This document shows positions 29,781-38,624 of a stretch of DNA of 64,000 bases, in pieces. Below the pieces are notes generated by a model that was not told the DNA's origin, made no database searches, and saw only the letters and a list, made by a program, of their open reading frames with translations. The stretch's first letter is position 1. Every line of letters begins with the position of its first letter. The stretch comes from Enterobacter cloacae subsp. cloacae ATCC 13047. GTDB taxonomy: Bacteria; Pseudomonadota; Gammaproteobacteria; Enterobacterales; Enterobacteriaceae. Position numbers and translations under genes: made by a program. The stretch lies in assembly GCF_000025565.1 (NCBI RefSeq), contig NC_014121.1, positions 2,170,001 through 2,234,000 of the forward strand. The letters run 5' to 3'.

Positions 29781-30263
29781 ATGGCAATTCCTGTATATCT
29801 TTTCTTAACTGACGACGGCGGTGCAAAAATCACCGGCTCGGTAGATGTTCATGATCGTGAAGGGAGCATAGAAGTTACTGGCTTTACGCATAACCTCCGG
29901 CTGCCAACAGATGCTTTAACGGGAAAAATCACTGGTAAACGTAACCATGCCCCCATCGTTTTTCAAAAGGAGATTGATTCCTCTTCCCCTTATCTGATGA
30001 AAGCTGTTGCGACTGGGCAAACACTAAAAACGGCGGAATTCAAATGGTATCGCATAAACGATGCCGGACAGGAAGTGGAATATTACAATATGCATCTCGA
30101 TAATATTCGCGTCGTTTCCGTTACGCCCTTAATGCATGACACGAAGGATCAAACGAAAGAAAAACACAATCATCTTGAAGTTGTGGAGCTGCGCTACGAC
30201 AAGATTACCTGGACGTATTGCGACGGTAATTTGCGTTTCGCAGATAGCTGGGCAGAGCGTTAA
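29781..30263 (+). CDS. Hcp-family type VI secretion tube/carrier protein
   Basis: This 160-aa Hcp1-family protein has the family start MAIPVYLFLTDDGGAKITGSVDVHDREGSIEVTGFTHNL and the conserved core TGKRNHAPIVFQKEIDSSSPYLMKAVATGQTLKTAEFKWYRINDAGQEVEYYNMHLDNIRVVSV. The tail (HLEVVELRYDKITWTYCDGNLRFADSW) is usual for enterobacterial Hcp. Hcp rings form the T6SS tube and carry small effectors in the lumen. No T6SS core genes are in the window, so it must use a machine encoded elsewhere. The probable toxin starts 2 bp after its stop. The region is more AT-rich than paa, consistent with transfer. Confidence 0.93.
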   Translation: MAIPVYLFLTDDGGAKITGSVDVHDREGSIEVTGFTHNLRLPTDALTGKITGKRNHAPIVFQKEIDSSSPYLMKAVATGQTLKTAEFKWYRINDAGQEVEYYNMHLDNIRVVSVTPLMHDTKDQTKEKHNHLEVVELRYDKITWTYCDGNLRFADSWAER

Positions 30264-30265
30264 TT

Positions 30266-30670
30266 ATGCGTACTCCTTTATATTCCACGCCGTACGATAT
30301 CTCTTCTTTTTCACCACCAGGGGTTGATGTTGTAAGCCATATGGTAATAGCCCGATTTCATGGCGGTGCCTCATTGATGACTTACGTATGGTTTTATCAA
30401 ATGGTGAGAAACCATGGTCCATGGGATTTTAAGCAAGGCCGTGCCCAGTATGCCAACTTTGGAAATTTCCATTTCGGTGCCGTGGGCGCGGCAGCGGGCA
30501 TACCTGATGGTGTGTTACTTAGGGGTGCAGGTGCTGCGCAGATCCTTGCTGGAACAAGCGATCCGGTAGAATTTGCCAAATACCAGGATGCCTTTGCATA
30601 TGGTGATGACCCGGTTGACCAATTATGGATAAGAGCAGGAATAGATTATGCGCGACGGTCGGGTTTTTAA
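30266..30670 (+). CDS. probable T6SS cargo effector, polymorphic toxin type 44-like
   Basis: The 134-aa protein is almost all one domain. WFYQMVRNHGPWDFKQGRAQYANFGNFHFGAVGAAAGIPDGVLLRGAGAAQ followed by YGDDPVDQLWIRAGIDYARR resembles the C-terminal domain called polymorphic toxin type 44 (predicted nuclease/RNase-like; from memory, not searched). It has no signal peptide or membrane segment, fitting delivery through Hcp. It starts 2 bp after hcp and overlaps the next gene by 23 bp, the classic effector-immunity layout. The first 35 residues (MRTPLYSTPYDISSFSPPGVDVVSHMV) may be a loading tag. An alternative is another amidase- or nuclease-type effector. Confidence 0.68.
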   Translation: MRTPLYSTPYDISSFSPPGVDVVSHMVIARFHGGASLMTYVWFYQMVRNHGPWDFKQGRAQYANFGNFHFGAVGAAAGIPDGVLLRGAGAAQILAGTSDPVEFAKYQDAFAYGDDPVDQLWIRAGIDYARRSGF

Positions 30671-31043
30671 CTGGCGAGTCGGGGTGATGGTTGTCATTCT
30701 CCTGGGCTTCATCTTGTACCCTTTTCGCGATCTTATCACCGTGTATGAAAACCTGCAGGGAAAAATGAGGGTTAATGAGCAATTAAATTTGTATATCACG
30801 CGGGTAGAGGCAAGTTCATTATCCAAAGATACGTTTCACTTTTATCTCTATGATGCGAGAAAAAGCCCCGAAGCGTTTATGTCTCATATTAAGGACATTA
30901 AGCCTGTTATGGTCACCAATGATGATAAAGCCACCGCGACCGTAAAAGACGGTGAAATTTATCTCCACGTTCGTGGCAATGTTTACTCGTTCAACACGGT
31001 TGGGTACGACGTACATATACATCTCGATAGATCACCTTACTGA
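30648..31043 (+). CDS. candidate immunity protein, inner-membrane anchored, periplasmic domain
   Basis: The 131-aa protein has one N-terminal membrane segment (about residues 9-27, FNWRVGVMVVILLGFILYP) and a soluble domain of about 100 residues. AGGA lies seven bases upstream of the ATG, inside the toxin gene. Gene order (hcp, toxin, this) and the 23-bp overlap indicate it protects against the preceding effector. I do not recognise the fold. The predicted topology would put the domain in the periplasm, which would be odd for a purely cytosolic RNase target. It may catch the toxin on entry, or the toxin may act in the periplasm. Confidence 0.65.
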   Translation: MRDGRVFNWRVGVMVVILLGFILYPFRDLITVYENLQGKMRVNEQLNLYITRVEASSLSKDTFHFYLYDARKSPEAFMSHIKDIKPVMVTNDDKATATVKDGEIYLHVRGNVYSFNTVGYDVHIHLDRSPY

Positions 31044-31089
31044 TCATCAACGCTATTTACCGGGGATGTGATTTATCGCCGCACTTTTC

Positions 31090-31132
31090 TAACCTGGCAA
31101 GACTGACAAATAACCTGGCAGATGCAGGCAAA
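31090..31132 (+). promoter_or_regulatory. candidate FeaR operator upstream of tynA
   Basis: The 10-mer TAACCTGGCA is repeated directly at 31090-31099 and 31111-31120, a 21-bp period (two helical turns), as AraC-family activators favour. The first copy fits TGNCA-N8-AAA exactly (TGGCA 31095-31099, AAA 31108-31110), the motif I recall for E. coli FeaR; the second has nine bases before AAA (31130-31132). A TGTCA-N8-AAA also stands upstream of feaB. Confidence 0.6.
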
Positions 31133-31199
31133 CGCTTTTTTCACGCGCCTGTCAGGATAAGACTCACAACACAATAAACACAACAAGATGAGGTCTACG

Positions 31200-33476
31200 A
31201 TGAGAAGCAATTCTTCATTTTCTGCCCGTAGAACGGCACTGGCTCTGGCCGTTGCGCTCTGCTGTGCCTGGCAATCTCCCGTTTTCGCTCACGGCAGTGA
31301 GGCGCATATGGTCCCAATGGACAAAACGCTGGCTGATTTTGGCGCAGAGGTACAATGGGATGATTACGCACAGATGTTCACCATTGCGAAAGACGGTGCG
31401 TTCGTAAAGGTTAAGCCAGGCGCTAACACCGCCATCGTTAATGGCAAACCCCTTGCGCTGTCGGTGCCGGTGGTGATGAAAGACAATAAAGCCTTTATCT
31501 CTGACACCTTTATCAATGATGTCTTCCAGTCCGGCCTCGACCAGACGTTCCAGGTTGAGAAACGCCCCCATCCGCTAAATGCGTTAACGGCGGATGAGAT
31601 TAAGCAAGCCGTGGCCATCGTCAAAGCCTCAAAGGATTTTAAACCGAACACCCGCTTCACCCAGATTGCCCTGGCCGAGCCCGAGAAAGCCAAAGTGTGG
31701 GACTTTGTGCTGAACGGCACGGCGGTGGATGCCCCGCGTCAGGCGAATATCACCATGCTGGACGGCAAACACGTCATCGAAAGTCGTGTGGATCTGAAGA
31801 ATAAGAAAATCCTGCGCTGGGAGGCCGTAAAGGATGCGCACGGCATGGTGCTGCTGGATGATTTCGCCACCGTGCAGCAAATCATCAACGAGAGCCCGGA
31901 ATTTGCTGAGGTGCTGAAAAAACGCGGCATCAGCGATACGAAGAACGTGATCACGACCCCGCTGACCGTCGGCTATTTTGACGGCAAAGACGGCCTGAAG
32001 CAGGAAGACCGTCTGCTGAAAGTGGTGAGCTATCTGGATGTGGGCGACGGTAACTACTGGGCACACCCGATTGAGAATCTGGTGGCGGTGGTTGATCTCG
32101 AACAGAAGAAGATCCAGAAAATTGAAGAAGGCGCGGTTGTTCCGGTGCCCATGACTCCGCGTCCGTATGATGGCCGTGACCGCATCGAAACGCCGAAAAA
32201 ACCGCTTGAGATCATCGAACCGGAAGGCAAGAACTACACCATTACCGGCGACATGGTGCACTGGCAGAACTGGGATTTCCACCTGAGCCTGGACTCCCGC
32301 GTTGGGCCGATGATCTCGACCGTCACGTACAACGACAACGGTAAGAAACGCCAGGTCATGTATCAGGGCTCCCTGGGCGGGATGATCGTCCCTTACGGCG
32401 ATCCGGATGTGGGCTGGTACTTTAAAGCCTATCTCGATTCGGGCGACTATGGCATGGGCACCCTGACCTCCCCGCTGGTGCGCGGCAAAGATGTGCCGTC
32501 CAACGCCGTGATGCTTAATGAAACCATCCCGGATTACACCGGTACGCCGATGGAGATCCCACGTGCCATCGCCATTTTCGAGCGCTACGCCGGGCCTGAA
32601 TATAAGCATCAGGAGATGGGCAAGCCAAACGTCAGCACCGAACGCCGTGAGCTGGTGGTGCGCTGGGTAAGCACCGTTGGCAACTACGATTACATCTTCG
32701 ACTGGGTATTCCACGAAAACGGCACCATCGGCATTGATGCCGGAGCCACCGGGATTAAAGCCGTGAAAGGCGTGCAGGCCAAAACGATGCATGACGCCAG
32801 CGCCAAAGACGACACCCGATACGGCACCTTAATCGATCACAACATCGTCGGTACCACCCACCAGCACATCTATAACTTCCGTCTCGATATGGATGTGGAT
32901 GGCATCGACAATAAACTGGTGGCGATGGATCCGCAGGTGAAACCGAACACGGCCGGCGGCCCGCGTACCAGTACCATGCAGGTCAATCAGTACGATATCG
33001 ATAGCGAACAGCAGGCGGCGCAGAAATTCGATCCGGGTACCATTCGCCTGCTGAGCAACACCCGCAAAGAGAACCGTATGGGGAACCCGGTCTCGTACCA
33101 GATCATCCCATACGCGGGCGGCACGCACCCGGTAGCCACGGGCGCGAAGTTTGCACCGGACGAGTGGATCTACCATCGCCTGAGCTTTATGGATAAACAG
33201 CTGTGGGTGACGCGTTACCATCCTGACGAAATGTACCCGGAAGGGAAATTCCCGAACCGCTCCACGCACGATACGGGGCTGGGTCAGTACAGCAAAGACA
33301 ATGAGTCACTCACTAATCAGGACGATGTGGTCTGGATGACCACCGGAACCACGCATGTTGCCCGCGCGGAAGAGTGGCCCATCATGCCAACGGAATGGGT
33401 GCATACATTGCTTAAGCCGTGGAACTTCTTTGACGAAACGCCAACGCTTGGCAGAAAAAAAGACGAACAGAAATAA
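31200..33476 (+). CDS. tynA: TynA, periplasmic copper amine oxidase
   Basis: TynA oxidises phenylethylamine, tyramine and related amines to aldehydes, with ammonia and peroxide. The 758-aa precursor has a signal peptide (RRTALALAVALCCAWQSPVFA, cleavage before HGSEAH). The topaquinone precursor tyrosine in GNYDYIFDW is residue 496, matching the E. coli position; copper histidines lie in GTTHQHIYNFRLDMDVDG. The ATG at 31200 is preferred over 31188 because GAGG lies upstream and the length equals E. coli (757). It feeds FeaB, then PaaK. A strong terminator follows. Confidence 0.96.
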   Translation: MRSNSSFSARRTALALAVALCCAWQSPVFAHGSEAHMVPMDKTLADFGAEVQWDDYAQMFTIAKDGAFVKVKPGANTAIVNGKPLALSVPVVMKDNKAFISDTFINDVFQSGLDQTFQVEKRPHPLNALTADEIKQAVAIVKASKDFKPNTRFTQIALAEPEKAKVWDFVLNGTAVDAPRQANITMLDGKHVIESRVDLKNKKILRWEAVKDAHGMVLLDDFATVQQIINESPEFAEVLKKRGISDTKNVITTPLTVGYFDGKDGLKQEDRLLKVVSYLDVGDGNYWAHPIENLVAVVDLEQKKIQKIEEGAVVPVPMTPRPYDGRDRIETPKKPLEIIEPEGKNYTITGDMVHWQNWDFHLSLDSRVGPMISTVTYNDNGKKRQVMYQGSLGGMIVPYGDPDVGWYFKAYLDSGDYGMGTLTSPLVRGKDVPSNAVMLNETIPDYTGTPMEIPRAIAIFERYAGPEYKHQEMGKPNVSTERRELVVRWVSTVGNYDYIFDWVFHENGTIGIDAGATGIKAVKGVQAKTMHDASAKDDTRYGTLIDHNIVGTTHQHIYNFRLDMDVDGIDNKLVAMDPQVKPNTAGGPRTSTMQVNQYDIDSEQQAAQKFDPGTIRLLSNTRKENRMGNPVSYQIIPYAGGTHPVATGAKFAPDEWIYHRLSFMDKQLWVTRYHPDEMYPEGKFPNRSTHDTGLGQYSKDNESLTNQDDVVWMTTGTTHVARAEEWPIMPTEWVHTLLKPWNFFDETPTLGRKKDEQK

Positions 33477-33482
33477 TCACCG

Positions 33483-33506
33483 ACCGGGCGTAATGCCCGG
33501 TTTTTT
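33483..33506 (+). terminator. tynA terminator
   Basis: ACCGGGC (33483-33489), loop GTAAT, GCCCGGT (33495-33501) and a T-run follow the tynA stop by 6 bp. A textbook intrinsic terminator. Confidence 0.92.
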
Positions 33507-33642
33507 ATTCATTTATTTGCCGAATCTCTCAGCCTGATTATAGTTATTTAACCACTCATTCTAATGACATCTTTTCAAACATTTTCAGCCAGGACACGAC
33601 GTTTAATCACCGTAACGTAGTACTTTCTCTGAGAGGTTTTAG

Positions 33643-35616
33643 ATGAAATTGAATTTGATTGTCAGAAGTCTTGCTCTGGCTGGGCTTCTCGTTTCCGTCA
33701 GTCCCTCTTATGCCGCCGAAGCTCCAAAGGACGCGACCGCGGCGACGCAACAGGCGAATAATGCCCTTTTCAACCAACTCCCTTTCTCCGATAACACCGA
33801 CTTCACCAATGCACATAAAGGGTTTATTGCCCCACTGCCGCAGGAGATTATCAAAGGGGAGCAAGGGAATGTTATCTGGGATCCGCAACAGTACGCCTTT
33901 ATTAAAGAGGGTGATAAAGCACCGGATTCCGTTAATCCCAGTTTATGGCGTCAATCTCAGCTGATTAATATCAGTGGTCTGTTCGAAGTGACCGACGGGG
34001 TATATCAGATCCGCAACCTCGATCTGTCGAATATGACGATTATCGAAGGTAAAGAAGGAATTACCGTGGTCGATCCGCTGGTATCAGCAGAGACCGCAAA
34101 AGTCGGCATGGATCTGTATTACAAAAACCGGGGTAAAAAGCCGGTGGTCGCCATCATCTATACCCACAGCCATGTGGATCATTACGGCGGCGTTCGCGGC
34201 GTGGTGGATGAAGCTGACGTGAAATCCGGGAAAGTGAAAGTCTATGCCCCGTCCGGGTTTATGGAAGCCGCTGTGGCTGAAAATATCATGGCGGGCAACG
34301 TCATGAGCCGTCGCGCCAGTTACATGTACGGCAACCTGCTGAAACCCGATGCCAAAGGACAGGTTGGTGCGGGGCTGGGTACCACGACCTCTGCCGGTAC
34401 CGTTACCCTGATCGCACCGACCAACATCATTGAGAAAGATGGTCAGAAAGAGGTCATCGACGGGCTGACCTATGATTTTATGCTGGCACCGGGCTCAGAA
34501 GCGCCTTCAGAGATGCTCTGGTATATCGAAGAGAAAAAGGTCATTGAATCTGCCGAGGATGTCACTCACACGCTGCATAATACCTATTCGCTGCGCGGCG
34601 CAAAAATCCGTGAACCACTGCCCTGGTCGAAGTATATCAACCAGGCAATTGTCCGCTGGGGTGACAAAGCAGAGATCATCATGGCGCAGCACCACTGGCC
34701 AACCTGGGGCAACGACAATGTGGTCAAGCTGCTGAAGAGTCAGCGCGATCTTTACCGTTACATTAACGATCAGACGCTGCGCATGGCGAACGAAGGTCTG
34801 ACGCGCGATGAAATTGCCGCGAATTTCACCCTCCCTGACTCGCTGGCCCATACCTGGGCTAACCGGGGCTACTATGGTTCAGTCAGTCACGACGTAAAAG
34901 CCACCTATGTCCTCTATCTGGGCTGGTTTGACGGCAACCCGGCAACGCTTGATGAGCTTCCTCCTGTTGATGCCGCGAAGAAATTCGTGGAGTACATGGG
35001 AGGCGCTGACGCCATTCTGAGTAAAGCCAAAACCGACTACGACCAGGGCAACTACCGCTGGGTGGCACAGGTGGTCAGTAAAGTGGTCTTTGCCGATCCG
35101 AACAACCAGGCCGCGCGTAACCTGGAAGCGGATGCGCTGGAGCAGCTCGGCTATCAGGCTGAATCCGGGCCGTGGCGTAACTTCTACCTCACCGGTGCGC
35201 AGGAGCTGCGTAACGGCGTCGTGAAAGGCCCAACGCCAAACACGGCAAGCCCTGATACCGTTCGGGCGATGACGCCGGAAATGTTCTTCGACTATCTGGC
35301 TGTGCATATTAATGGTCAAAAAGCCGGGGACGCAAAATCGGTATTTAATATCGATCTGGGCAGCGATGGCGGTAAATATAAACTTGAGCTGGAAAACGGC
35401 GTGTTGAATCACACGGCCAATGCCGAAGCGAAAGACGCCGATGCGACGCTCACGCTGAACAGAGACACGCTTAACAAGATCATCCTCAAGGAGATCACGC
35501 TGAAACAGGCGCAGGACAGTGGCGATGTCAAAATCAGCGGTGACAGTGCCAAACTTGATGCCATGCTTGGCTACATGGATAAGTTTGATTTCTGGTTTAA
35601 TATTGTGACGCCGTAA
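33643..35616 (+). CDS. alkyl sulfatase of the SdsA1/YjcS type
   Basis: The 657-aa metallo-beta-lactamase-fold sulfatase cleaves alkyl sulfates such as dodecyl sulfate. The signal peptide MKLNLIVRSLALAGLLVSVSPSYA indicates a periplasmic enzyme. The zinc motif THSHVDHYGG (His175, His177, Asp179, His180) and AEDVTHTLHNTYSLRGAK define the catalytic domain. A dimerisation region (YLGWFDGNPATLDELPPVDAAKK) and a C-terminal SCP2-like domain (ATLTLNRDTLNKIILKEITLKQAQDSGDVKISGD) follow. The length fits E. coli YjcS (661 aa). It sits between tynA and feaB, which are adjacent in E. coli K-12 as I recall, so it is probably an insertion relative to that order. Confidence 0.9.
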   Translation: MKLNLIVRSLALAGLLVSVSPSYAAEAPKDATAATQQANNALFNQLPFSDNTDFTNAHKGFIAPLPQEIIKGEQGNVIWDPQQYAFIKEGDKAPDSVNPSLWRQSQLINISGLFEVTDGVYQIRNLDLSNMTIIEGKEGITVVDPLVSAETAKVGMDLYYKNRGKKPVVAIIYTHSHVDHYGGVRGVVDEADVKSGKVKVYAPSGFMEAAVAENIMAGNVMSRRASYMYGNLLKPDAKGQVGAGLGTTTSAGTVTLIAPTNIIEKDGQKEVIDGLTYDFMLAPGSEAPSEMLWYIEEKKVIESAEDVTHTLHNTYSLRGAKIREPLPWSKYINQAIVRWGDKAEIIMAQHHWPTWGNDNVVKLLKSQRDLYRYINDQTLRMANEGLTRDEIAANFTLPDSLAHTWANRGYYGSVSHDVKATYVLYLGWFDGNPATLDELPPVDAAKKFVEYMGGADAILSKAKTDYDQGNYRWVAQVVSKVVFADPNNQAARNLEADALEQLGYQAESGPWRNFYLTGAQELRNGVVKGPTPNTASPDTVRAMTPEMFFDYLAVHINGQKAGDAKSVFNIDLGSDGGKYKLELENGVLNHTANAEAKDADATLTLNRDTLNKIILKEITLKQAQDSGDVKISGDSAKLDAMLGYMDKFDFWFNIVTP

Positions 35617-35629
35617 CGTCGCGGATTTA

Positions 35630-35655
35630 CGGGCGGTTTATCCGCCCGCTTTTAT
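35630..35655 (+). terminator. terminator after the alkyl sulfatase gene
   Basis: CGGGCGG (35630-35636), loop TTTAT and CCGCCCG (35642-35648), followed by CTTTTATTT, lie 14 bp after the stop codon. A good rho-independent terminator. Confidence 0.8.
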
Positions 35656-35689
35656 TTCTCTTTCTCCCTGGACGGGGTAAACATCATAA

Positions 35690-36784
35690 ATGGAAAAAAG
35701 AAAAAACCTCCCCCCCGAACGAGCCACCTGGCCTACACGTCAGGCCATGGTGCATCACGGGCTGGCGATGAACCTGCCCTGGCTGGCCAGCTTTGCCCTG
35801 ATGATCCTGCTGCGCCACATCCTGCTGGAAAACAGCGCGGTGCTGTACCCCGGTTCACAACACCTGACCCGGATTGTCGATGCCTCAATGCTGGGCATTA
35901 TTATACTGTCCGCTGCATTAATTCTGATGGCCTGGCGCCGTATCGCCGGGATAAGCGTAGTGCTGTTTGTCTGCAGTGCCTTCTGGTCGATGTGCAGTTA
36001 CTGGTTCATTACCGCCCTGCACCTTCCCCACGTCTGGCCGCTGTGCGTGATTTTATTGCTCTCCGGTTTGACGGCACTCTATTTTTACCCGGAGGGATTA
36101 CTCTCGTTTGTGCTCCCGCTCTGGCTCACCTTGCCGGTCGCCAGCTGGGTGCTGAATGATGGCCTTAATATTCGCTTTGTCACCATCTGGAGCGTATTCA
36201 CGCTGATTATGCTTTGCGGGCGGTTTATCCTGTTAAGCTGGTTTGACGAGGCCTGGCGGCGGAATCAGCAAAACCAGCTGTTAATCTCCAGGCTAGATGC
36301 GCTGGCACACCAGGATCCCCTCACCAAAACCGCCAATCGCCGGATGATGGAAGTGGTGCTGGAGAATGCCGTTGAGCAGAATAAAGCCTTCTCGCTGATC
36401 ATGCTGGATATCGATTATTTCAAGCTTTACAACGATACCTACGGACATCAGGCCGGTGACGACTGTCTGACACGCGTGGCGCAGGTGCTGAAGCAGGCCG
36501 TGCGCACCCCGGACGATGTGGTGTCACGCTACGGCGGAGAAGAATTTGTGGTGATCCTGTTTAATTGTCCGGAGAACGTTGCACAGCAGGTTGCCCGCCG
36601 AATTCAGGACGGCCTGCGCGCGGCGGCGATACCGCACGGTGCGTCCAAAGTCAGTGAGCATGTGACCGTCAGCATGGGGATTGCAGGAATTGCGCCGGGC
36701 CTGGCGGGCCCGGAACTGATCGCCCGCGCCGATGCGGCGCTGTACCGCGCGAAAGAGGCCGGGCGGGATCGGTGGTCGTTGTAA
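35690..36784 (+). CDS. membrane-bound diguanylate cyclase
   Basis: The 364-aa protein has about six hydrophobic segments in its first 200 residues (for example LASFALMILLRHILL, ASMLGIIILSAALILMAW, LCVILLLSGLTALYFY) and a C-terminal GGDEF domain. The active-site motif is GGEEF (residues 282-286), preceded by DPLTKTANRR and LDIDYFKLYNDTYGHQAGDDCL, so cyclic-di-GMP synthesis is expected. No RxxD inhibitory site is evident just upstream of GGEEF. I cannot name the membrane sensor type. It lies alone between the sulfatase terminator and the feaB terminator. An internal start at M17 (MVHHGLAMN) is possible. Confidence 0.9.
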   Translation: MEKRKNLPPERATWPTRQAMVHHGLAMNLPWLASFALMILLRHILLENSAVLYPGSQHLTRIVDASMLGIIILSAALILMAWRRIAGISVVLFVCSAFWSMCSYWFITALHLPHVWPLCVILLLSGLTALYFYPEGLLSFVLPLWLTLPVASWVLNDGLNIRFVTIWSVFTLIMLCGRFILLSWFDEAWRRNQQNQLLISRLDALAHQDPLTKTANRRMMEVVLENAVEQNKAFSLIMLDIDYFKLYNDTYGHQAGDDCLTRVAQVLKQAVRTPDDVVSRYGGEEFVVILFNCPENVAQQVARRIQDGLRAAAIPHGASKVSEHVTVSMGIAGIAPGLAGPELIARADAALYRAKEAGRDRWSL

Positions 36785-36807
36785 AACTCGCCCGGTGCGG
36801 CCTGATG

Positions 36808-36841
36808 CCCTCACCCTGACCCTCTCCCGTGGGAGAGGGAA
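36808..36841. repeat. dispersed palindromic repeat (REP-like), same family as 17652-17717
   Basis: CCCTCACCC (36808-36816) is followed by the hairpin CCCTCTCCC-GT-GGGAGAGGG (36820-36839). It lies 24 bp after the cyclase gene and just before the shared terminator, in the usual intergenic place for such repeats. Confidence 0.75.
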
Positions 36842-36850
36842 CAAACACTA

Positions 36851-36876
36851 AAAAGGCAACCTCCCGGTTGCCTTTT
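36851..36876. terminator. bidirectional terminator between the cyclase gene and feaB
   Basis: AAAAGGCAAC (36851-36860), loop CTCCCG and GTTGCCTTTT (36867-36876) form a perfect 10-bp stem with an A/T-rich foot on both strands. It serves the convergent genes; the feaB stop is 8 bp away. Confidence 0.9.
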
Positions 36877-36883
36877 GCTTTTA

Positions 36884-38383
36884 TTAATAGCGCACGCACA
36901 CCGATTTGGTTTCACACCAGCCGTCCAGCCAGTCCGGGCCGAAGTCGCGTCCGGTGCCGGACTGCTTCATGCCGCCGAACGGCAGGTTGGCGTCAATCAG
37001 CGTATGGCTGTTCACCCAGACGGTGCCCGCCTGCAATCTGTCGGTATACTCCAGCGCCTTACTGATATTCTGCGTCCAGACGCTGGCGGTCAGGCCATAT
37101 TCGGTATCGTTGGCAAGGGTTAGCGCCTCTTCGCCATCGGCTACGCGTACCAGGTTGACCACCGGGCCGAACACCTCTTCGCGGGTCAGCCGGAGTCCCG
37201 GATCCGGGTTGACCACCAGCGTCGGCGAGATGTAATACCCTTTGCCGTCCGGGCCACGGTTACCGGTGATCAGCTCTGCATTGCGCGATTTTGCTTCATC
37301 CAGGAAGGTCTGCACCTTGTCGCAGTGAGCGCGGGACACCAGCGGGTTGATAAACGCCTCCGGCGACATGCCCGGCCCCACGCTCAGGGATTTCACCGCC
37401 TGCTCAAACCCGCTGACCAGCGTGTCAAAAAGCGGCGCTTCTATATAGATACGCGAGCTCGCGGCGCAGACCTGGCCCTGATTAAGGAAGCTGCCGGTCA
37501 TCAACCCCTCAATCACCCACGCCGGATCGGCGTCTTTCAGCACGATGGCCGGGTTTTTGCCGCCCAGCTCCAGCGTCACGCCGGTCAGCGTGTCCGCCGC
37601 CGCGCGGGCAATCTGTTTCCCCGTCGCCGTGGAGCCGGTGAAGCTCACTTTGGCAATATGCGGATGCGAGGTCAGCGCGGCACCGCACACCGCGCCGCTT
37701 CCGGTCACCACGTTAAACACACCGTCAGGGATACCGGCTTCGCTCGCCAGTTCCGCCACCCGCAGCATGGTCAACGGCGTGGTTTCTGACGGCTTAATGA
37801 CGATAGAGCAACCCGCTGCCAGCGCAGGCATCACTTTCCACATGCCGATCATCAGCGGGAAGTTCCACGGCACAATCCCGGCCACCACGCCCACCGGCTC
37901 TTTACGCGTCCACGCCTGATAGCGTGCGCCTTGCGGCAAGGGAATGGAGAGATCGAGGGTTTTGCCGGTTATTTTGGTGGTCAGCCCGGCGGTATAGCGC
38001 ATCCAGTTCAGGGTGCAACCCACTTCAAAGAGACGGGAAATATTAATGGATTTGCCCTGCTCCAGCGTTTCAAGCTGGGCCAGCTCCTCGCTGTGCTGCT
38101 CCACCAGGTCGGCAAAGCGCAGCAGGATGCGCTCGCGCTCTGCCGGTAATTTCCCGGCCCAGTTGCGGGCGACAAAGGCTCGCCAGCCGGACATCACCGC
38201 GCGGTCGACATCATCGACGCTGGCATCTGCCGTAGAGGCGATAACCTCCCCGGTGGCAGGGTTATAAATATTCAACCGTTTTTCACTCTCCGACGCGGCC
38301 TGCCGCCCCTCAATCCACAGCCCGTGATGTCGGTCCAGAAACTGCTGTACGCCTGGCTGGATGGCGACCTGTGATTCAGACAT
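36884..38383 (-). CDS. feaB: FeaB, phenylacetaldehyde dehydrogenase
   Basis: FeaB oxidises phenylacetaldehyde from TynA to phenylacetate, the substrate of PaaK. The 499-aa aldehyde dehydrogenase has [30 protein letters not shown], the nucleotide-fold [11 protein letters not shown], the catalytic glutamate in LELGGKNP and the cysteine in [10 protein letters not shown]. Length as in E. coli (499). It is divergent from feaR over 241 bp that hold a FeaR-type motif. Confidence 0.94.
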   Translation of the reverse strand: MSESQVAIQPGVQQFLDRHHGLWIEGRQAASESEKRLNIYNPATGEVIASTADASVDDVDRAVMSGWRAFVARNWAGKLPAERERILLRFADLVEQHSEELAQLETLEQGKSINISRLFEVGCTLNWMRYTAGLTTKITGKTLDLSIPLPQGARYQAWTRKEPVGVVAGIVPWNFPLMIGMWKVMPALAAGCSIVIKPSETTPLTMLRVAELASEAGIPDGVFNVVTGSGAVCGAALTSHPHIAKVSFTGSTATGKQIARAAADTLTGVTLELGGKNPAIVLKDADPAWVIEGLMTGSFLNQGQVCAASSRIYIEAPLFDTLVSGFEQAVKSLSVGPGMSPEAFINPLVSRAHCDKVQTFLDEAKSRNAELITGNRGPDGKGYYISPTLVVNPDPGLRLTREEVFGPVVNLVRVADGEEALTLANDTEYGLTASVWTQNISKALEYTDRLQAGTVWVNSHTLIDANLPFGGMKQSGTGRDFGPDWLDGWCETKSVCVRY

Positions 38384-38469
38384 AGGGTACTCCTTCGTTA
38401 TTATTCGCAGGGTGTTACTGCAGTCTAAGAGGCCTTTCGCATTCCCGCTTTTGTCTGTGTGACATTCGC

Positions 38470-38485
38470 TTTGCCACCTGTGACA
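38470..38485 (-). promoter_or_regulatory. candidate FeaR site upstream of feaB
   Basis: On the minus strand, TGTCA (38485-38481), eight bases and AAA (38472-38470) match TGNCA-N8-AAA exactly, about 90 bp upstream of the feaB start. The same motif type stands before tynA. This is too far upstream to cover the start and fits an activator site. Confidence 0.55.
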
Positions 38486-38624
38486 GGTGCCGCAATTCGT
38501 GATAATTCCGCCTTATAACGCTGTTACCGGTGAGTGTTCTTTCCTATAGTCAGCCTCATGATTCTGACAAAACGCAACACAAATGCAACAATGCGAAAAC
38601 ATTGATGGCGCAGCGAGATAAACG

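Noticed and set aside
29781..31043. Part of a full T6SS gene cluster
   Set aside because: No tssB/C, tssK, clpV, vgrG or other core genes are present on either side; only an orphan Hcp cassette is supported.
31629..32792. 387-codon open frame antisense to tynA
   Set aside because: It lies wholly inside a well-defined gene on the other strand, has a His/Arg/Val-rich composition typical of antisense frames in GC-rich DNA, and shows no domain.
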